NCBI GenBank assembly: GCA_903904835.1 | Contig: CAIVEI010000050.1 | Coordinates: forward strand, 1 to 64,000 | Length of the DNA stretch: 64,000 nt | Reading direction: 5' to 3' | DNA from: an uncultured Schlesneria sp. | GTDB taxonomy: Bacteria > Planctomycetota > Planctomycetia > Planctomycetales > Planctomycetaceae | Part shown: one piece after another, positions 31,035 to 39,607 of the stretch | Position numbering within the stretch: the stretch's first letter is position 1 | Layout: each line of letters begins with the position of its first letter | The notes under the pieces: model-generated | What the model was told of the DNA's origin: nothing | Seen by the model: only the letters and a program-made list of their open reading frames with translations | Databases searched by the model: none | Program-made: the position numbers and the translations under genes

Positions 31035-32009
31035 TTGAGTCTGTCGCTGATCCAGGATTTACACGTGGCGCGATTGATTGGTATGGACGAAGCGGGACTC
31101 GGTCCGAACCTGGGGCCCTTCGTCGTGGCGGTCACCGTCTGGGACGTTCCAGGTTCTCCTTTCGAGTTCGATTTCTGGAAAACTTTCGAAGATGTGCTGA
31201 CAAATTCTCCGGGCGCTCGTGACACACGGCTGCATGTGGCCGATTCGAAAGAAGTGTTTCAGCCGAAACGGGGGTTTACTGCCTTGGAACGAGGTGTCGT
31301 CGCTGCGTTACGAATGAACGGACTTGAACCTCGTTCTTTCGAGGAACTCTGTCACGGCCTCTCGGCCAACGCGACACACGATGACGCCGTTGCAGCAATA
31401 CCACCCTGGTATCGAGATCATCCCCTTGAACTCCCCACCGAACCGATTGATATTGGGATTAGCGACGCATGGCGCACTACTTGCCAACATCATGCTGTTC
31501 GACTGGTGGCGATCAAGGCGGCGATCATCGAACCGCAGCGATTCAATCAATTGATAAGGGAATACGACAATAAGTCATTGGTCGTTTCTCGCGTCGCGTT
31601 TCAATTACTGCGATCCGTCTGGAGTCCCGATGAAGCCGAGACGTTTGTTGTGGGTGACAAACATGGTGGTCGAAATCGATATGATCAACTGTTGTCCGAA
31701 GTGCTCGACGGTGAAATGATTTTCCGTTTGGAGGAAGGGGCCGATCGCAGTGATTACCGTGTCGGAAAAACGGTCCTTCGATTTCAGCCACGAGCCGAAG
31801 AGCATGGACCCGTTGCTCTTGCGTCGATGACCGCCAAGTACGTGCGGGAGCTGGCGATGAGCCGATTTAATCAGTTTTGGGCCAGCCACATCGATGGACT
31901 GAAGCCGACCCAGGGTTATCCCGTCGACGCCAAGCGGTTTCGGGAAGAAATCGCCGAAACGCAGCGAACTCTGGGCATCTCAGACGACGTTTTGTGGCGA
32001 AACCGATGA
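31035..32009 (+). CDS. Divergent RNase HII-like protein
   Basis: A 324 aa protein with RNase HII signatures. The acidic motif IGMDEAGLGPNLGPFVVA corresponds to GxDEAGxGPLAGP; HVADSKEVF matches the DSK motif; VALASMTAKYVRELAM matches ASIxAKVxRD; IDGLKPTQGYPVDAKRF matches the KGYGT..H segment. An additional acidic site is likely VVGDKHGGRNRY. It is longer than standard RNase HII (about 200 aa) and has a 90-residue insertion with unusual sequence, so its substrate could differ from RNA/DNA hybrids. TTG 31035 or GTG 31065 could start it; both precede the DEAG motif. It is a single gene. Confidence 0.72.
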   Translation: MSLSLIQDLHVARLIGMDEAGLGPNLGPFVVAVTVWDVPGSPFEFDFWKTFEDVLTNSPGARDTRLHVADSKEVFQPKRGFTALERGVVAALRMNGLEPRSFEELCHGLSANATHDDAVAAIPPWYRDHPLELPTEPIDIGISDAWRTTCQHHAVRLVAIKAAIIEPQRFNQLIREYDNKSLVVSRVAFQLLRSVWSPDEAETFVVGDKHGGRNRYDQLLSEVLDGEMIFRLEEGADRSDYRVGKTVLRFQPRAEEHGPVALASMTAKYVRELAMSRFNQFWASHIDGLKPTQGYPVDAKRFREEIAETQRTLGISDDVLWRNR

Positions 32010-32201
32010 TCGTTTTTTATCGGCAGTTTTTGCCGACAAGAATACATAACGGAAAAAACCCGTCTGTGCGCGTTTTGAACTCCCGATTATCATCCTTCCG
32101 CGTTCGTCAGGTTCGCCTCTGCGATTGAAGATTTTTCGTGGTCCGGTCGAAATTGATAGAACGTGTTTGCAGCAAAAGTTGGATTATAACGGGAGCCAGC
32201 C

Positions 32202-32876
32202 ATGGATCGGCGGCGTTTCTTTGAATGGATCAGCGTTTCCCTCGCCAGTTCGGTTGTCGGGTTCGCTGTCGGATGTAAAGGACGGCAATATGCTCACGTC
32301 CTGAACGAATCCGATCGCGATATGGTCGGCAGCCACACTGCGGGTGCCGAAACCTGGGAACCGTTGATTCAAACTTCCGTCACCCAGTTGCTGGGCCGCG
32401 AAGAAGGTTCCGTTAAACTGACTTCGCATACGGGTGAACCCTGCAAGAAACGGATTTGTTTCCTGCAGGTTGATAATCGCAGTTCCGAGGAAATCGGCGA
32501 TTTCGGCGATCAGATCTATCAAGAGATCGACACGATCGTTAACGCATCCGAAGCATTTGAACTGGTCAACGTTCGCGCTGTCAAAGCGGGTTTGCAGCAA
32601 GCCGGACTTCGACCCGACGACCTGTATACTCCCAGTGCACGGCGAAAGCTTGCCGCCGTCATGGAACAGGAACGGGAACCGATCGATTACTTCCTGTACG
32701 CCACGATTACATCGGGAACCACTCGAAGTAACAGCAAAGACTATCAGCGGGATTACCTCTTCACGCTGGAGCTGGTTAACTTCGAAACCGGCCACACCGA
32801 AAAAGAATCGGCCAAAATTCGTAAGGGCTACCACAAATCGAAACTCGGAAAACTCCGCAACTACGGATCGGGTTGA
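32202..32876 (+). CDS. LpoB-like lipoprotein (penicillin-binding protein activator type)
   Basis: A 224 aa exported protein: MDRRRFFEWISVSLASSVVG then VGC, a lipoprotein-like signal. The body has the LpoB/CsgG-like pattern FLQVDNRSSEEIGDFGDQIY, then VNASEAFELVNVRAVKAGLQ, KLAAVMEQEREPIDYFLYAT, and TLELVNFETGH. LpoB family proteins stimulate peptidoglycan synthases. It overlaps the next gene by frame proximity (start of the COG3014-like gene at 32906, 30 bases after the stop), and such LpoB/COG3014 pairs are known. A role in envelope synthesis is inference. Confidence 0.75.
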   Translation: MDRRRFFEWISVSLASSVVGFAVGCKGRQYAHVLNESDRDMVGSHTAGAETWEPLIQTSVTQLLGREEGSVKLTSHTGEPCKKRICFLQVDNRSSEEIGDFGDQIYQEIDTIVNASEAFELVNVRAVKAGLQQAGLRPDDLYTPSARRKLAAVMEQEREPIDYFLYATITSGTTRSNSKDYQRDYLFTLELVNFETGHTEKESAKIRKGYHKSKLGKLRNYGSG

Positions 32877-32905
32877 TATTCGAGTGGATATTTTTCGAGG
32901 TGGCG

Positions 32906-34318
32906 ATGAATCCCAAGAGATCCTCTCCAAGCCGATTGTCAGGTGTATTGGCTGGCCGATTTGTTCTGGCGGTCCAGTCATGCGCAATTTTTTCGCTGTT
33001 GATCGCGCTGTCCGGTTGCAGTACTCACTTCAACCGGCTTGAGCCGATCCGTACGGCGTTCTTTGATGGCAATCTCGCCACTGCCGATGAACACATCGAA
33101 AAGGAACTGAAAAAGCACAAAGGCGAAAAAGACGTCTTGTTGCTTGATAAAGCGATCATCGAACTGGCATCCGGTCGACCGAAGGAAGCCGAACGCCTGT
33201 TGCGACAGGTTCGTGACAAGTTCGACGATCTGGAAGGGATCGACGCGGCGAAAGAAGTCGCTTCCATGCTGACGGACGACAAAGTGCGACCGTACGCCGG
33301 CGAAGACTACGAAAAAGTTCTGATTCGCGCGATGCTGTCGATTACGAACCTGATGTCCGAAGGGGGCGATGCCGGCGCCTATGCATTGCAGGTGGTCGAC
33401 AAGCAACAGCAGATCATGCAGGCAGTCGAAGAAAAGTACAAAGAAGACAATCAAGATGCCGTGAAGTCCTACAAGCAGGTCGCCTTAGGCCCGTACATTC
33501 GAGGAATGCTGGCCGAGGAATCGATGGCCTTGGAAGATGCGGTCCGTGCCCGAGTTCAAGTTGCCAACTGGGAACCACACTTCCGTGACGGCAAGGCGGA
33601 CATCGAGCGTTGCCAACATGAAGTTCCGATGCACCCCGGAAACGGGGCACTCTACGTCTTCGCGTTGGTCGGTCGCGGACCGATCAAACAAGAAACAGCC
33701 GAGATTCCCACTCAGGCCGCATTACTCGTTGCCGACCGAATCTTCGACGCCGTTGGAAAGCGCAATGTCACCCCGACACTCGCTCCTGTGAAGATTCCAC
33801 AGGTGGTGAACTTTGTTCCGGTCGCCGACTTTGTTTCTGTTCAAGTCGACGGCAAAGTCGCCGGTCAGACGGCAACGATCGTGGACATCGGGGACATGGC
33901 GGTCAAACAGCAAGAGGCCCATTATCCCGCGATCATCGGCCGAGCGGTCGCTCGTCGTGTGATCAAGAAGGGAATTCTGTACATTGCAGAGGACGCTGCC
34001 AACGTCGAAAAAGGCTCGTTACTCAGTCTTGGGGTCATGGCCGCAGGGGTCGCCTGGGAAGCCTCGGAATCGGCAGACACACGCTGTTGGGGTTTGCTGC
34101 CTGACACGATCCAGGTCTTCCGCGTGGAACTGCCGGAAGGCGAGCACACGATCACGCTGCGTCCCTCCCAGCGCCAGGGGGATTTCGGCACCCCGGCATC
34201 GACCAAGGTGACGATCCGGCCAGGACGTCATTCCTACCTCTTGGGAAATCTTCCCACATCCCAGTTCGTCGGTCAGCTGCTGACATCACCACGTGAGATC
34301 GGCGAAGAGACCCGATAA
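32906..34318 (+). CDS. COG3014-like outer-membrane lipoprotein
   Basis: A 470 aa lipoprotein: signal ending LIALSGC (Cys near residue 38), then an amphipathic helical region of TPR type (EAERLLRQVRDKFDDLEGID) and a beta-rich second half (YVFALVGRGPIKQETAEIPT, VNFVPVADFVSVQVDGKVAG). COG3014 proteins accompany LpoB-like lipoproteins. ATG 32906 is chosen; GGTGG lies about seven bases upstream. Its last 170 bases are duplicated in degraded form at 35424-35600, after an unrelated gene. Confidence 0.78.
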   Translation: MNPKRSSPSRLSGVLAGRFVLAVQSCAIFSLLIALSGCSTHFNRLEPIRTAFFDGNLATADEHIEKELKKHKGEKDVLLLDKAIIELASGRPKEAERLLRQVRDKFDDLEGIDAAKEVASMLTDDKVRPYAGEDYEKVLIRAMLSITNLMSEGGDAGAYALQVVDKQQQIMQAVEEKYKEDNQDAVKSYKQVALGPYIRGMLAEESMALEDAVRARVQVANWEPHFRDGKADIERCQHEVPMHPGNGALYVFALVGRGPIKQETAEIPTQAALLVADRIFDAVGKRNVTPTLAPVKIPQVVNFVPVADFVSVQVDGKVAGQTATIVDIGDMAVKQQEAHYPAIIGRAVARRVIKKGILYIAEDAANVEKGSLLSLGVMAAGVAWEASESADTRCWGLLPDTIQVFRVELPEGEHTITLRPSQRQGDFGTPASTKVTIRPGRHSYLLGNLPTSQFVGQLLTSPREIGEETR

Positions 34319-34590
34319 CCTTCGGGTGGTATTCGAAGTTCGATCTCATGAATGATTTCAGTAGGGTAATTCCGTTAAATGACGTGAATCATCGATGAAT
34401 GACGGAACGTGCGTGTGCGCTGAATTAAATCAGGTAACAAACGCTGGCCTTGTCAGCGCGGTGGAATATGAGTTTTGTGTAAAAAATGGAGTTCAATGAT
34501 TCTATTACTGGTTACAAAATCTCCAGCTGGATAAAAGTGGTTGGGCGTCGTGCCAGCGACTTTGATTTCCATTTTTCAGGAGAGAACAGC

Positions 34591-35289
34591 ATGCGATTTC
34601 GTTCTATGGTTTCTGTGTTCGCGTTTGCTTTGATCCAGGCAATCGCCCCGTTCGCGTCAGCGGACACGATCGTTGACGTGAGTCCTAATGACGCTGGTAG
34701 TGGAGGTAGTTCCTTTCGCATCGGCGGGGTGAACAGCCAGGTCGAGATGATGTCGTGGACGCAGTCTGGCTCTTATACGGGCGTAAGCATCAGTGCTTTG
34801 GTCGGTTCAGTGAATGGCAGCTCAGCATCCGTTGATGCATATCTTTCCAAAGCGGTCGGTTCAAGTGCCACCTCAGCGGATCTCATCGACTCGACAACCG
34901 TCACCGCTCCTGCCTTTGCGGGCGCTGCCGATATCACATCGCTTACGTTGTTCAGTAACGAGACTCTCGCAGCTGGAACATATTATCTGACATTGTTCAA
35001 TAGCGACACCACTCCGGGTGACACCAACATCCGTTGGGCCTTCGGTTCCGCAGTGAACACCGGGACTGGTGTGACCGGGGGCTTTGCTAACGCTCTGGCA
35101 GGTAACGGCACTCCGAACACCACTTCACCTTGGAAATCCGATTTCAACACATCAAGTGTAGATCTCGGGTTTACGGTCACTGGCACCGCCGCCTCCGCCG
35201 TTCCCGAACCATCCACGCTCGCTCTGATGGGCCTCGGTGGGATCGGACTGATGGTACGCGCTTACCGACGACGGATGGCCGCTGTCTGA
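34591..35289 (+). CDS. PEP-CTERM exported protein
   Basis: A 232 aa protein: signal peptide (MRFRSMVSVFAFALIQAIAP), a beta-rich Ser/Thr/Gly-rich domain without a recognised family, and a C-terminal PEP-CTERM tail, VPEPSTLALMGLGGIGLMVR followed by AYRRRMAAV. The tail is cut and processed by an exosortase, which is not in this window. CAGGAGAG before the ATG at 34591 gives a strong start. It lies between the COG3014-like gene and a copy of that gene's 3' end, and is followed by a strong terminator. Confidence 0.88.
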   Translation: MRFRSMVSVFAFALIQAIAPFASADTIVDVSPNDAGSGGSSFRIGGVNSQVEMMSWTQSGSYTGVSISALVGSVNGSSASVDAYLSKAVGSSATSADLIDSTTVTAPAFAGAADITSLTLFSNETLAAGTYYLTLFNSDTTPGDTNIRWAFGSAVNTGTGVTGGFANALAGNGTPNTTSPWKSDFNTSSVDLGFTVTGTAASAVPEPSTLALMGLGGIGLMVRAYRRRMAAV

Positions 35290-35314
35290 TTCAGGTCGTT
35301 AGCGATTGATTTTC

Positions 35315-35346
35315 AAAACAGGCGGCTGGAAGCAGTCGCCTGTTTT
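35315..35346. terminator. Hairpin terminator after the PEP-CTERM gene
   Basis: AAAACAGGCGGCTG pairs with CAGTCGCCTGTTTT around a GAAG loop, with one G-T wobble in a 14-base-pair stem. It ends in a T-rich run (TTTTCGTT). It starts 26 bases after the PEP-CTERM stop, the expected position for a rho-independent terminator. Confidence 0.85.
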
Positions 35347-35423
35347 CGTTGCCACCCAGCAGCGGTGGATAACGGACCTTTGCACTACGAATTTGCATGA
35401 TGTTGTCTCGGTGAATGATTACT

Positions 35424-35600
35424 CGCAAACGATCAAGCTGCGTCCGTCTCAGCGTCAAGGGGATTTCCACACCCCGGCATCGACCAAGGTGACGATCTGA
35501 CCAGGACGTCATTCCTACCTCTTGGGAAATCTTCCGACATCCCCGTTCGTCGGTCAGCGGCTGACATCACCGCGTGAGATTGACGACGAAATTCGCTAAA
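35424..35600 (+). pseudogene. Duplicated 3' fragment of the COG3014-like lipoprotein gene
   Basis: This segment copies 34143-34318 with offset 1,281 and many substitutions (GCGTCCGTCTCAGCGTCAAG against GCGTCCCTCCCAGCGCCAGG). A CGG to TGA change gives a stop within it, and it has no start or upstream half, so it cannot be translated as a lipoprotein. It points to an old tandem duplication with loss of the front of the second copy. Confidence 0.85.
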
Positions 35601-35651
35601 CAGTTGAGGAGATTCTCCGTCAAGTGCGAGTCGGAAGCGCGAGCCTAAGTG

Positions 35652-36395
35652 ATGCCATCGCCAATCATTGAATTCGGAAAGTTTGCCCATCCCCGGCAGT
35701 GGTGGTTACGGCGTGAGCCACCTCCATGGCTGGATGATCCTCGGTGGGAAGCCAGGGCGTTTCGAGCGACGGTGTTTCTTGGTTTGTTAGGAAGCGTTTC
35801 TGGCAGCCTGAGCGCCGTCGGGCTCGTCTTATTATCGTATCTTTGGAAGCGAGTTATTGGCAGACCGGACATTTTCGAAATTCAGCTCTTTCTCGGTCCG
35901 GGGTTCTGGTTCGGCGTCATGACCCTCGTTCCCTTATCACGTTGGCTGGGACGGGGGTGGGTGATGACGTTTCTGGCAGTGCCGGTTGCGATGCTGGCAA
36001 GCTTTTGTGGAGTGACAGCGTTCCTCATCGTCGAACCATTCATGGGTGAGAGTCCGAAATGGATTCCGGGCGGACGCGAAGCATCAGGTTTCTACGCGGG
36101 GTTTATCGGAGCTTTGGTCATCAGTCTCTGGATGGGCCATCCCAAGAAAAAGCTCGCCTGGTTGTCGGGGCTGCTGGCTGTTACCCTCGCGACGTTGGGC
36201 TGCGGTTCCCTTTTCCTGCGAGATTCAACGCCAGTATTCGGCGATATCGCACCCCAATTCTCCCAATTTTTTGGAATCCTCGCGTCATTCCAGACATTTC
36301 AATGCCTGACGGCAATTGGCTTAGGAGCACGATTATGGGGTCGTGCAACAGCGGACACGAAAAGCGTCCAGAATTACGGGGACAAACGTAAATAA
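35652..36395 (+). CDS. Hypothetical integral membrane protein
   Basis: A 247 aa protein with about five membrane segments (for example FLGLLGSVSGSLSAVGLVLL, FGVMTLVPLSRWLGRGWVMT, MLASFCGVTAFLIVEPFM, LAWLSGLLAVTLATLGCGSL). The N terminus is cytosolic-like and tryptophan- and proline-rich. No family is recognised. GTG 35649 and ATG 35652 are adjacent starts. It follows the duplicated fragment closely (52 bases) and may share its history. Confidence 0.55.
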   Translation: MPSPIIEFGKFAHPRQWWLRREPPPWLDDPRWEARAFRATVFLGLLGSVSGSLSAVGLVLLSYLWKRVIGRPDIFEIQLFLGPGFWFGVMTLVPLSRWLGRGWVMTFLAVPVAMLASFCGVTAFLIVEPFMGESPKWIPGGREASGFYAGFIGALVISLWMGHPKKKLAWLSGLLAVTLATLGCGSLFLRDSTPVFGDIAPQFSQFFGILASFQTFQCLTAIGLGARLWGRATADTKSVQNYGDKRK

Positions 36396-36679
36396 CCAGA
36401 CTCGAAACGGCGACTTCCACTACCACGATACGATCCAATCAGATTTTGCTTTCGCACCCGAGATGCTCGTCATGTTGCAGTATCACTAATGTCTTCAATA
36501 AAGCGCAACACGTCCGAAGCGGACAATCACGACTAAAAGGTCAGCCGGCGAGCCTCGCCCTCCTTGTGCAGCCTTGACGATCCGCCAGTCCGGCAATCAA
36601 AATCCTTCAGTAACGTCAATCTTTCGTCTGCGTCATTCGGAGAAGAGGCAGAGCTTACTGCGTCGTCCAACCTCTCCGA
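36396..36679. other. Intergenic stretch before the zinc peptidase gene
   Basis: Together with the repeat at 36680-36782 this makes up about 400 bp. No gene or promoter is obvious; short open frames are spurious. Confidence 0.35.
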
Positions 36680-36782
36680 GGTTGTCAGTCTTTTGTAAAT
36701 TGAAAATGGTGAGACACAAGCCGCAGAACAGATTTATGCATCGAGGCTGGAAGCCTCCACGACAAAAACTGACAACCACTCA
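36680..36782. repeat. Palindromic element with GAGGTTGTCAG / CTGACAACC ends
   Basis: The left end CCTCTCCGAGGTTGTCAGTC and the right end AAAAACTGACAACCACTC are imperfect reverse complements. The right end and inner AAAATGGTGAGACAC resemble the element at 26604-26737. It lies just before the zinc peptidase start. Confidence 0.65.
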
Positions 36783-36793
36783 GCGAAGATTCC

Positions 36794-37960
36794 ATGATTA
36801 ATATCTTTGAGGCTGTTACCAAACGCCTGGTCGACGCATGGAGGACGGAAGAACCGTCTGGACGCGGGTATAATTATCGCTGCCAGTGCGGACGCCCGAT
36901 TTTCTTTCGTAACAGTCTTTGCCTCGGATGTAAGTCCCCATTGGGCTATCAGCCGGAAGTGGCTCAGGTCTGTGCAATTCAACCCGGTCCCAAAAAGGGG
37001 ACTTGGATCATGCACGGTCAGGCGAAGAAAAACGCTCCTCTCTGGCGTCGTTGTGAGAACTTCGATTCCCCGGCGGGCTGCAACTGGCTGGTGTCGGCTG
37101 ACGAAGAAGAGACCCTGTGCCTTTCATGCCGATTGAACCAGACCATTCCCAACCTGGATGATCCCGATAATTGTCGGTGGTGGCGTCTGATCGAAAACGC
37201 CAAACGACTGCTCGTGGCACAACTGCTCAACCTGGGACTTCCCCTCAAGTCCAAGGTGAGCGAGGACACCGAGCACGGAGTCATGTTTGACTTTATGCGG
37301 TCGCCTGAAAAGGGGCCGCGAGTTCTCACTGGCCATGCGAATGGCCTGATCACTCTTAATGTGGAAGAGGCTGACGACTCGAATCGCGAGAAAATACGGC
37401 ATGAATTGCACGAACCGTACCGCACACTTATCGGTCATTTCCGCCACGAAATCGGCCACTATTATTGGGACCGTCTTGTCGCTGGGACGCACTGGCACGA
37501 GAAATTCCGGGAACTGTTCGGCGACGAGCGACAAGATTACGCCGCGGCACTGAAGCGAAACTACGAGCACGGACCCCCACCCGACTGGGCCGATCGACAC
37601 ATCACGTCTTATGCCGCAGTCCATCCGTGGGAGGACTGGGCCGAATGCTGGGCTCATTTCCTTCACGTCGTCGACAGCCTTGATACGGCGTTGGGTTTTG
37701 GACTACGCGGCGAGGACGTAGAAGCCGCAGTGGAGCCGTTTTGCGTAACCGATCTTTACGATCCAACGGTTCCGGATGCAAATCACGTGATCCTGCTGGT
37801 GAACTCGTGGGTGCAGTTAACGATGGTCCTCAACGAACTGGCTCGCAGCATGGGCCAGCAAGACTTCTACCCCTTCGTCATGTCGCGGCAGGTACTGCGA
37901 AAGCTGCATTTCATTCAACTGATCGTAAAAGAAACCCGAGGCGGGTATTCGATTATGTGA
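36794..37960 (+). CDS. Zinc-ribbon putative metallopeptidase (COG4307 / Peptidase_Mx type)
   Basis: A 388 aa protein. Residues 30-55 hold a zinc ribbon (CQCGRPIFFRNSLCLGCKSP), and four further CxxC-like cysteines follow near residues 80-120 (RRCENFDSPAGCNW, CLSCRL). The catalytic helix is GHFRHEIGHYYWDRLVAGTH (HExxH as HEIGH). This matches the putative zinc-binding metallopeptidase family. It has no signal peptide and is probably cytoplasmic. No neighbour suggests a role. Confidence 0.88.
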   Translation: MINIFEAVTKRLVDAWRTEEPSGRGYNYRCQCGRPIFFRNSLCLGCKSPLGYQPEVAQVCAIQPGPKKGTWIMHGQAKKNAPLWRRCENFDSPAGCNWLVSADEEETLCLSCRLNQTIPNLDDPDNCRWWRLIENAKRLLVAQLLNLGLPLKSKVSEDTEHGVMFDFMRSPEKGPRVLTGHANGLITLNVEEADDSNREKIRHELHEPYRTLIGHFRHEIGHYYWDRLVAGTHWHEKFRELFGDERQDYAAALKRNYEHGPPPDWADRHITSYAAVHPWEDWAECWAHFLHVVDSLDTALGFGLRGEDVEAAVEPFCVTDLYDPTVPDANHVILLVNSWVQLTMVLNELARSMGQQDFYPFVMSRQVLRKLHFIQLIVKETRGGYSIM

Positions 37961-38350
37961 CAGTATGCACGGCGAATCCGGGGATTTTGCAATTGGCCGT
38001 GGACGGGAACGACCACCAGTTTAAACGACATTGGACAAGTATAACGCAATAACCCTAAAACGAGGCGAACCGAGCGGTGTAAGAGCTCGGACTTTTTCAT
38101 GGAATCGGAATGCAAATTAGCGAATTCAGACAGGTTGAGATCGGGGCAGATTTCCGTTGACCTTGTCGACCAGCCTGCCGACCAACAAAATATGGCTTTA
38201 GAAACCATCACAACCGAAGTTACGAAGCATCAGTTCTATAAACTCATAGTAAAGCAGATAAGCGGTAGTGATATTTGTGATCCGACTGCCGTCGCCGCAA
38301 ATACCGGAAAACAAAAAGCCTCGTTAGCCATTTGGAAACCGGCAAAAAAA
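37961..38350. other. Intergenic region with one weak open frame
   Basis: About 390 bp between convergent genes. An open frame begins at 38099 (+) but continues only as the antisense of the PP2C gene; its unique part is about 84 residues and has no recognisable motif. No hairpin or repeat is clear. Confidence 0.35.
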
Positions 38351-39607
38351 TTAGCGACCGACTACCGCAGTGTCGACATCTGCGACTGCCGAAACTTCGA
38401 CTGCCAGAATGGAGATGTCGTCTTGAGGTCGATTGGGTCCATGCCACTGTGAGATTTCCCTCAAAATGGCCGAAATACTTTCTTGAAGTGGCATCGACCG
38501 ACTCTGATCAATTGCCTCGAGCAACCGGATACCTCCAAACAGTTCGCCGGAGGAGTTCATTGTTTCGGTCACACCATCGGAGTAAATATATAACCGGTCT
38601 CCCACCGCAAGATTGACTGACCTTTCCTCGAAAGCGTCGTCGGCGATGCCGATCGGAAACCCCTGACTCTCCAACATCACTGGTCTCGTGCACGACGTGA
38701 GATGGACAGGGCCAGGGTGCCCGGCGGAAACATAGCGAAACTCTCCGGTTGTCGAGTTCAAAATCCCATAGAGCATCGTCGTGAACTGATTCGTGGCTGT
38801 ATCGAACGGGAAAAGTCGGTTCAGATGGGCAGCGACTTGAACGGGCGAGGTGATCTTAAGCCGATGTGGCTCGGCCTGGTCAAGAATCAGAATCGATGAC
38901 GGTTCCGATGGCGGCGAGAGAAGACGGCTGAGCGTCACCGACAGGAGTGCAGCGACGACACCATGTCCGCTGACATCCAGGACGTAAAGTCCGATATTGC
39001 CATCATTGAGTGGAATGACGTTCAAGCCATCTCCCGCAAGTTCGTCGCAGGGCTGGTACCTCCATGCGAACTCGATTCCCGGTAGTCGAGGAACCTCGGA
39101 CGGCAGGAATGTCGACTGGATTCTGGCCGCCGCTTTCAGATCGCGAGACATCCGCGCGTTCGCATCCGCGAGTCGCGCATTGGTTTCCTCCAATTCAATT
39201 TGCAAGCCGCGAAGTTTCAGATGTGTTTCAACACGCGCATGCAATTCTTCCATTTGAAACGGCTTGGTGATGTAGTCGACACCGCCAATGGCGAAGGCCT
39301 TCACCTTGTCCAATTGTTCTGTGAGAGCGCTGATGAAAATGACAGGGATTCCCTTGAGTTTGTCATCGCCTTTCAGTTGCGCACACACCTCAAAGCCGTT
39401 CATCTCGGGCATATTAATGTCCATCAGGATCAAGTCCGGCGGATTCCTTTGCGCCGCCAATAGTGCCAACTTACCGCTGGGAACTGGACGGACTTTATAT
39501 CCGCGATCCTTGAGCATCCCGGCCAACACCTGAAGATTAGCGGGTGTATCGTCGACGACCAGGATGCTGGCCGGTTGCGAGGGACATTTTGATTTGTCGG
39601 AACTCAA
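38351..39607 (-). CDS. Response regulator with PP2C (SpoIIE/RsbU-type) phosphatase domain
   Basis: A 418 aa protein. Residues 13-130 are a receiver domain with phosphorylation site D63 (DLILMDINMPEMNGFEVCAQ). A coiled-coil linker follows (IELEETNARLADANARMSRD). Residues about 165-418 form a PP2C/SpoIIE phosphatase, with LAGDGLNVIPL, LYVLDVSGHGVVAALLS and YSDGVTETMNSSGELFGG holding the metal-binding aspartates. Such proteins dephosphorylate anti-sigma antagonists in partner-switching. TTG 39607 overlaps the TGA of the hybrid kinase gene (TTGA), with AAGGGGAG upstream, so the two are translationally coupled. Confidence 0.92.
   Translation of the reverse strand: MSSDKSKCPSQPASILVVDDTPANLQVLAGMLKDRGYKVRPVPSGKLALLAAQRNPPDLILMDINMPEMNGFEVCAQLKGDDKLKGIPVIFISALTEQLDKVKAFAIGGVDYITKPFQMEELHARVETHLKLRGLQIELEETNARLADANARMSRDLKAAARIQSTFLPSEVPRLPGIEFAWRYQPCDELAGDGLNVIPLNDGNIGLYVLDVSGHGVVAALLSVTLSRLLSPPSEPSSILILDQAEPHRLKITSPVQVAAHLNRLFPFDTATNQFTTMLYGILNSTTGEFRYVSAGHPGPVHLTSCTRPVMLESQGFPIGIADDAFEERSVNLAVGDRLYIYSDGVTETMNSSGELFGGIRLLEAIDQSRSMPLQESISAILREISQWHGPNRPQDDISILAVEVSAVADVDTAVVGR

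Noticed and set aside
32020-32036. Small hairpin TCGGCAGTTTTTGCCGA after the RNase HII-like gene
   Set aside because: Six-base-pair stem with no T tail after it on the plus strand; too weak to call a terminator.
38099-38452. 117-codon plus-strand frame starting in the gap before the PP2C gene
   Set aside because: A third of it is antisense to the phosphatase gene and there is no motif or ribosome site; too weak to call.
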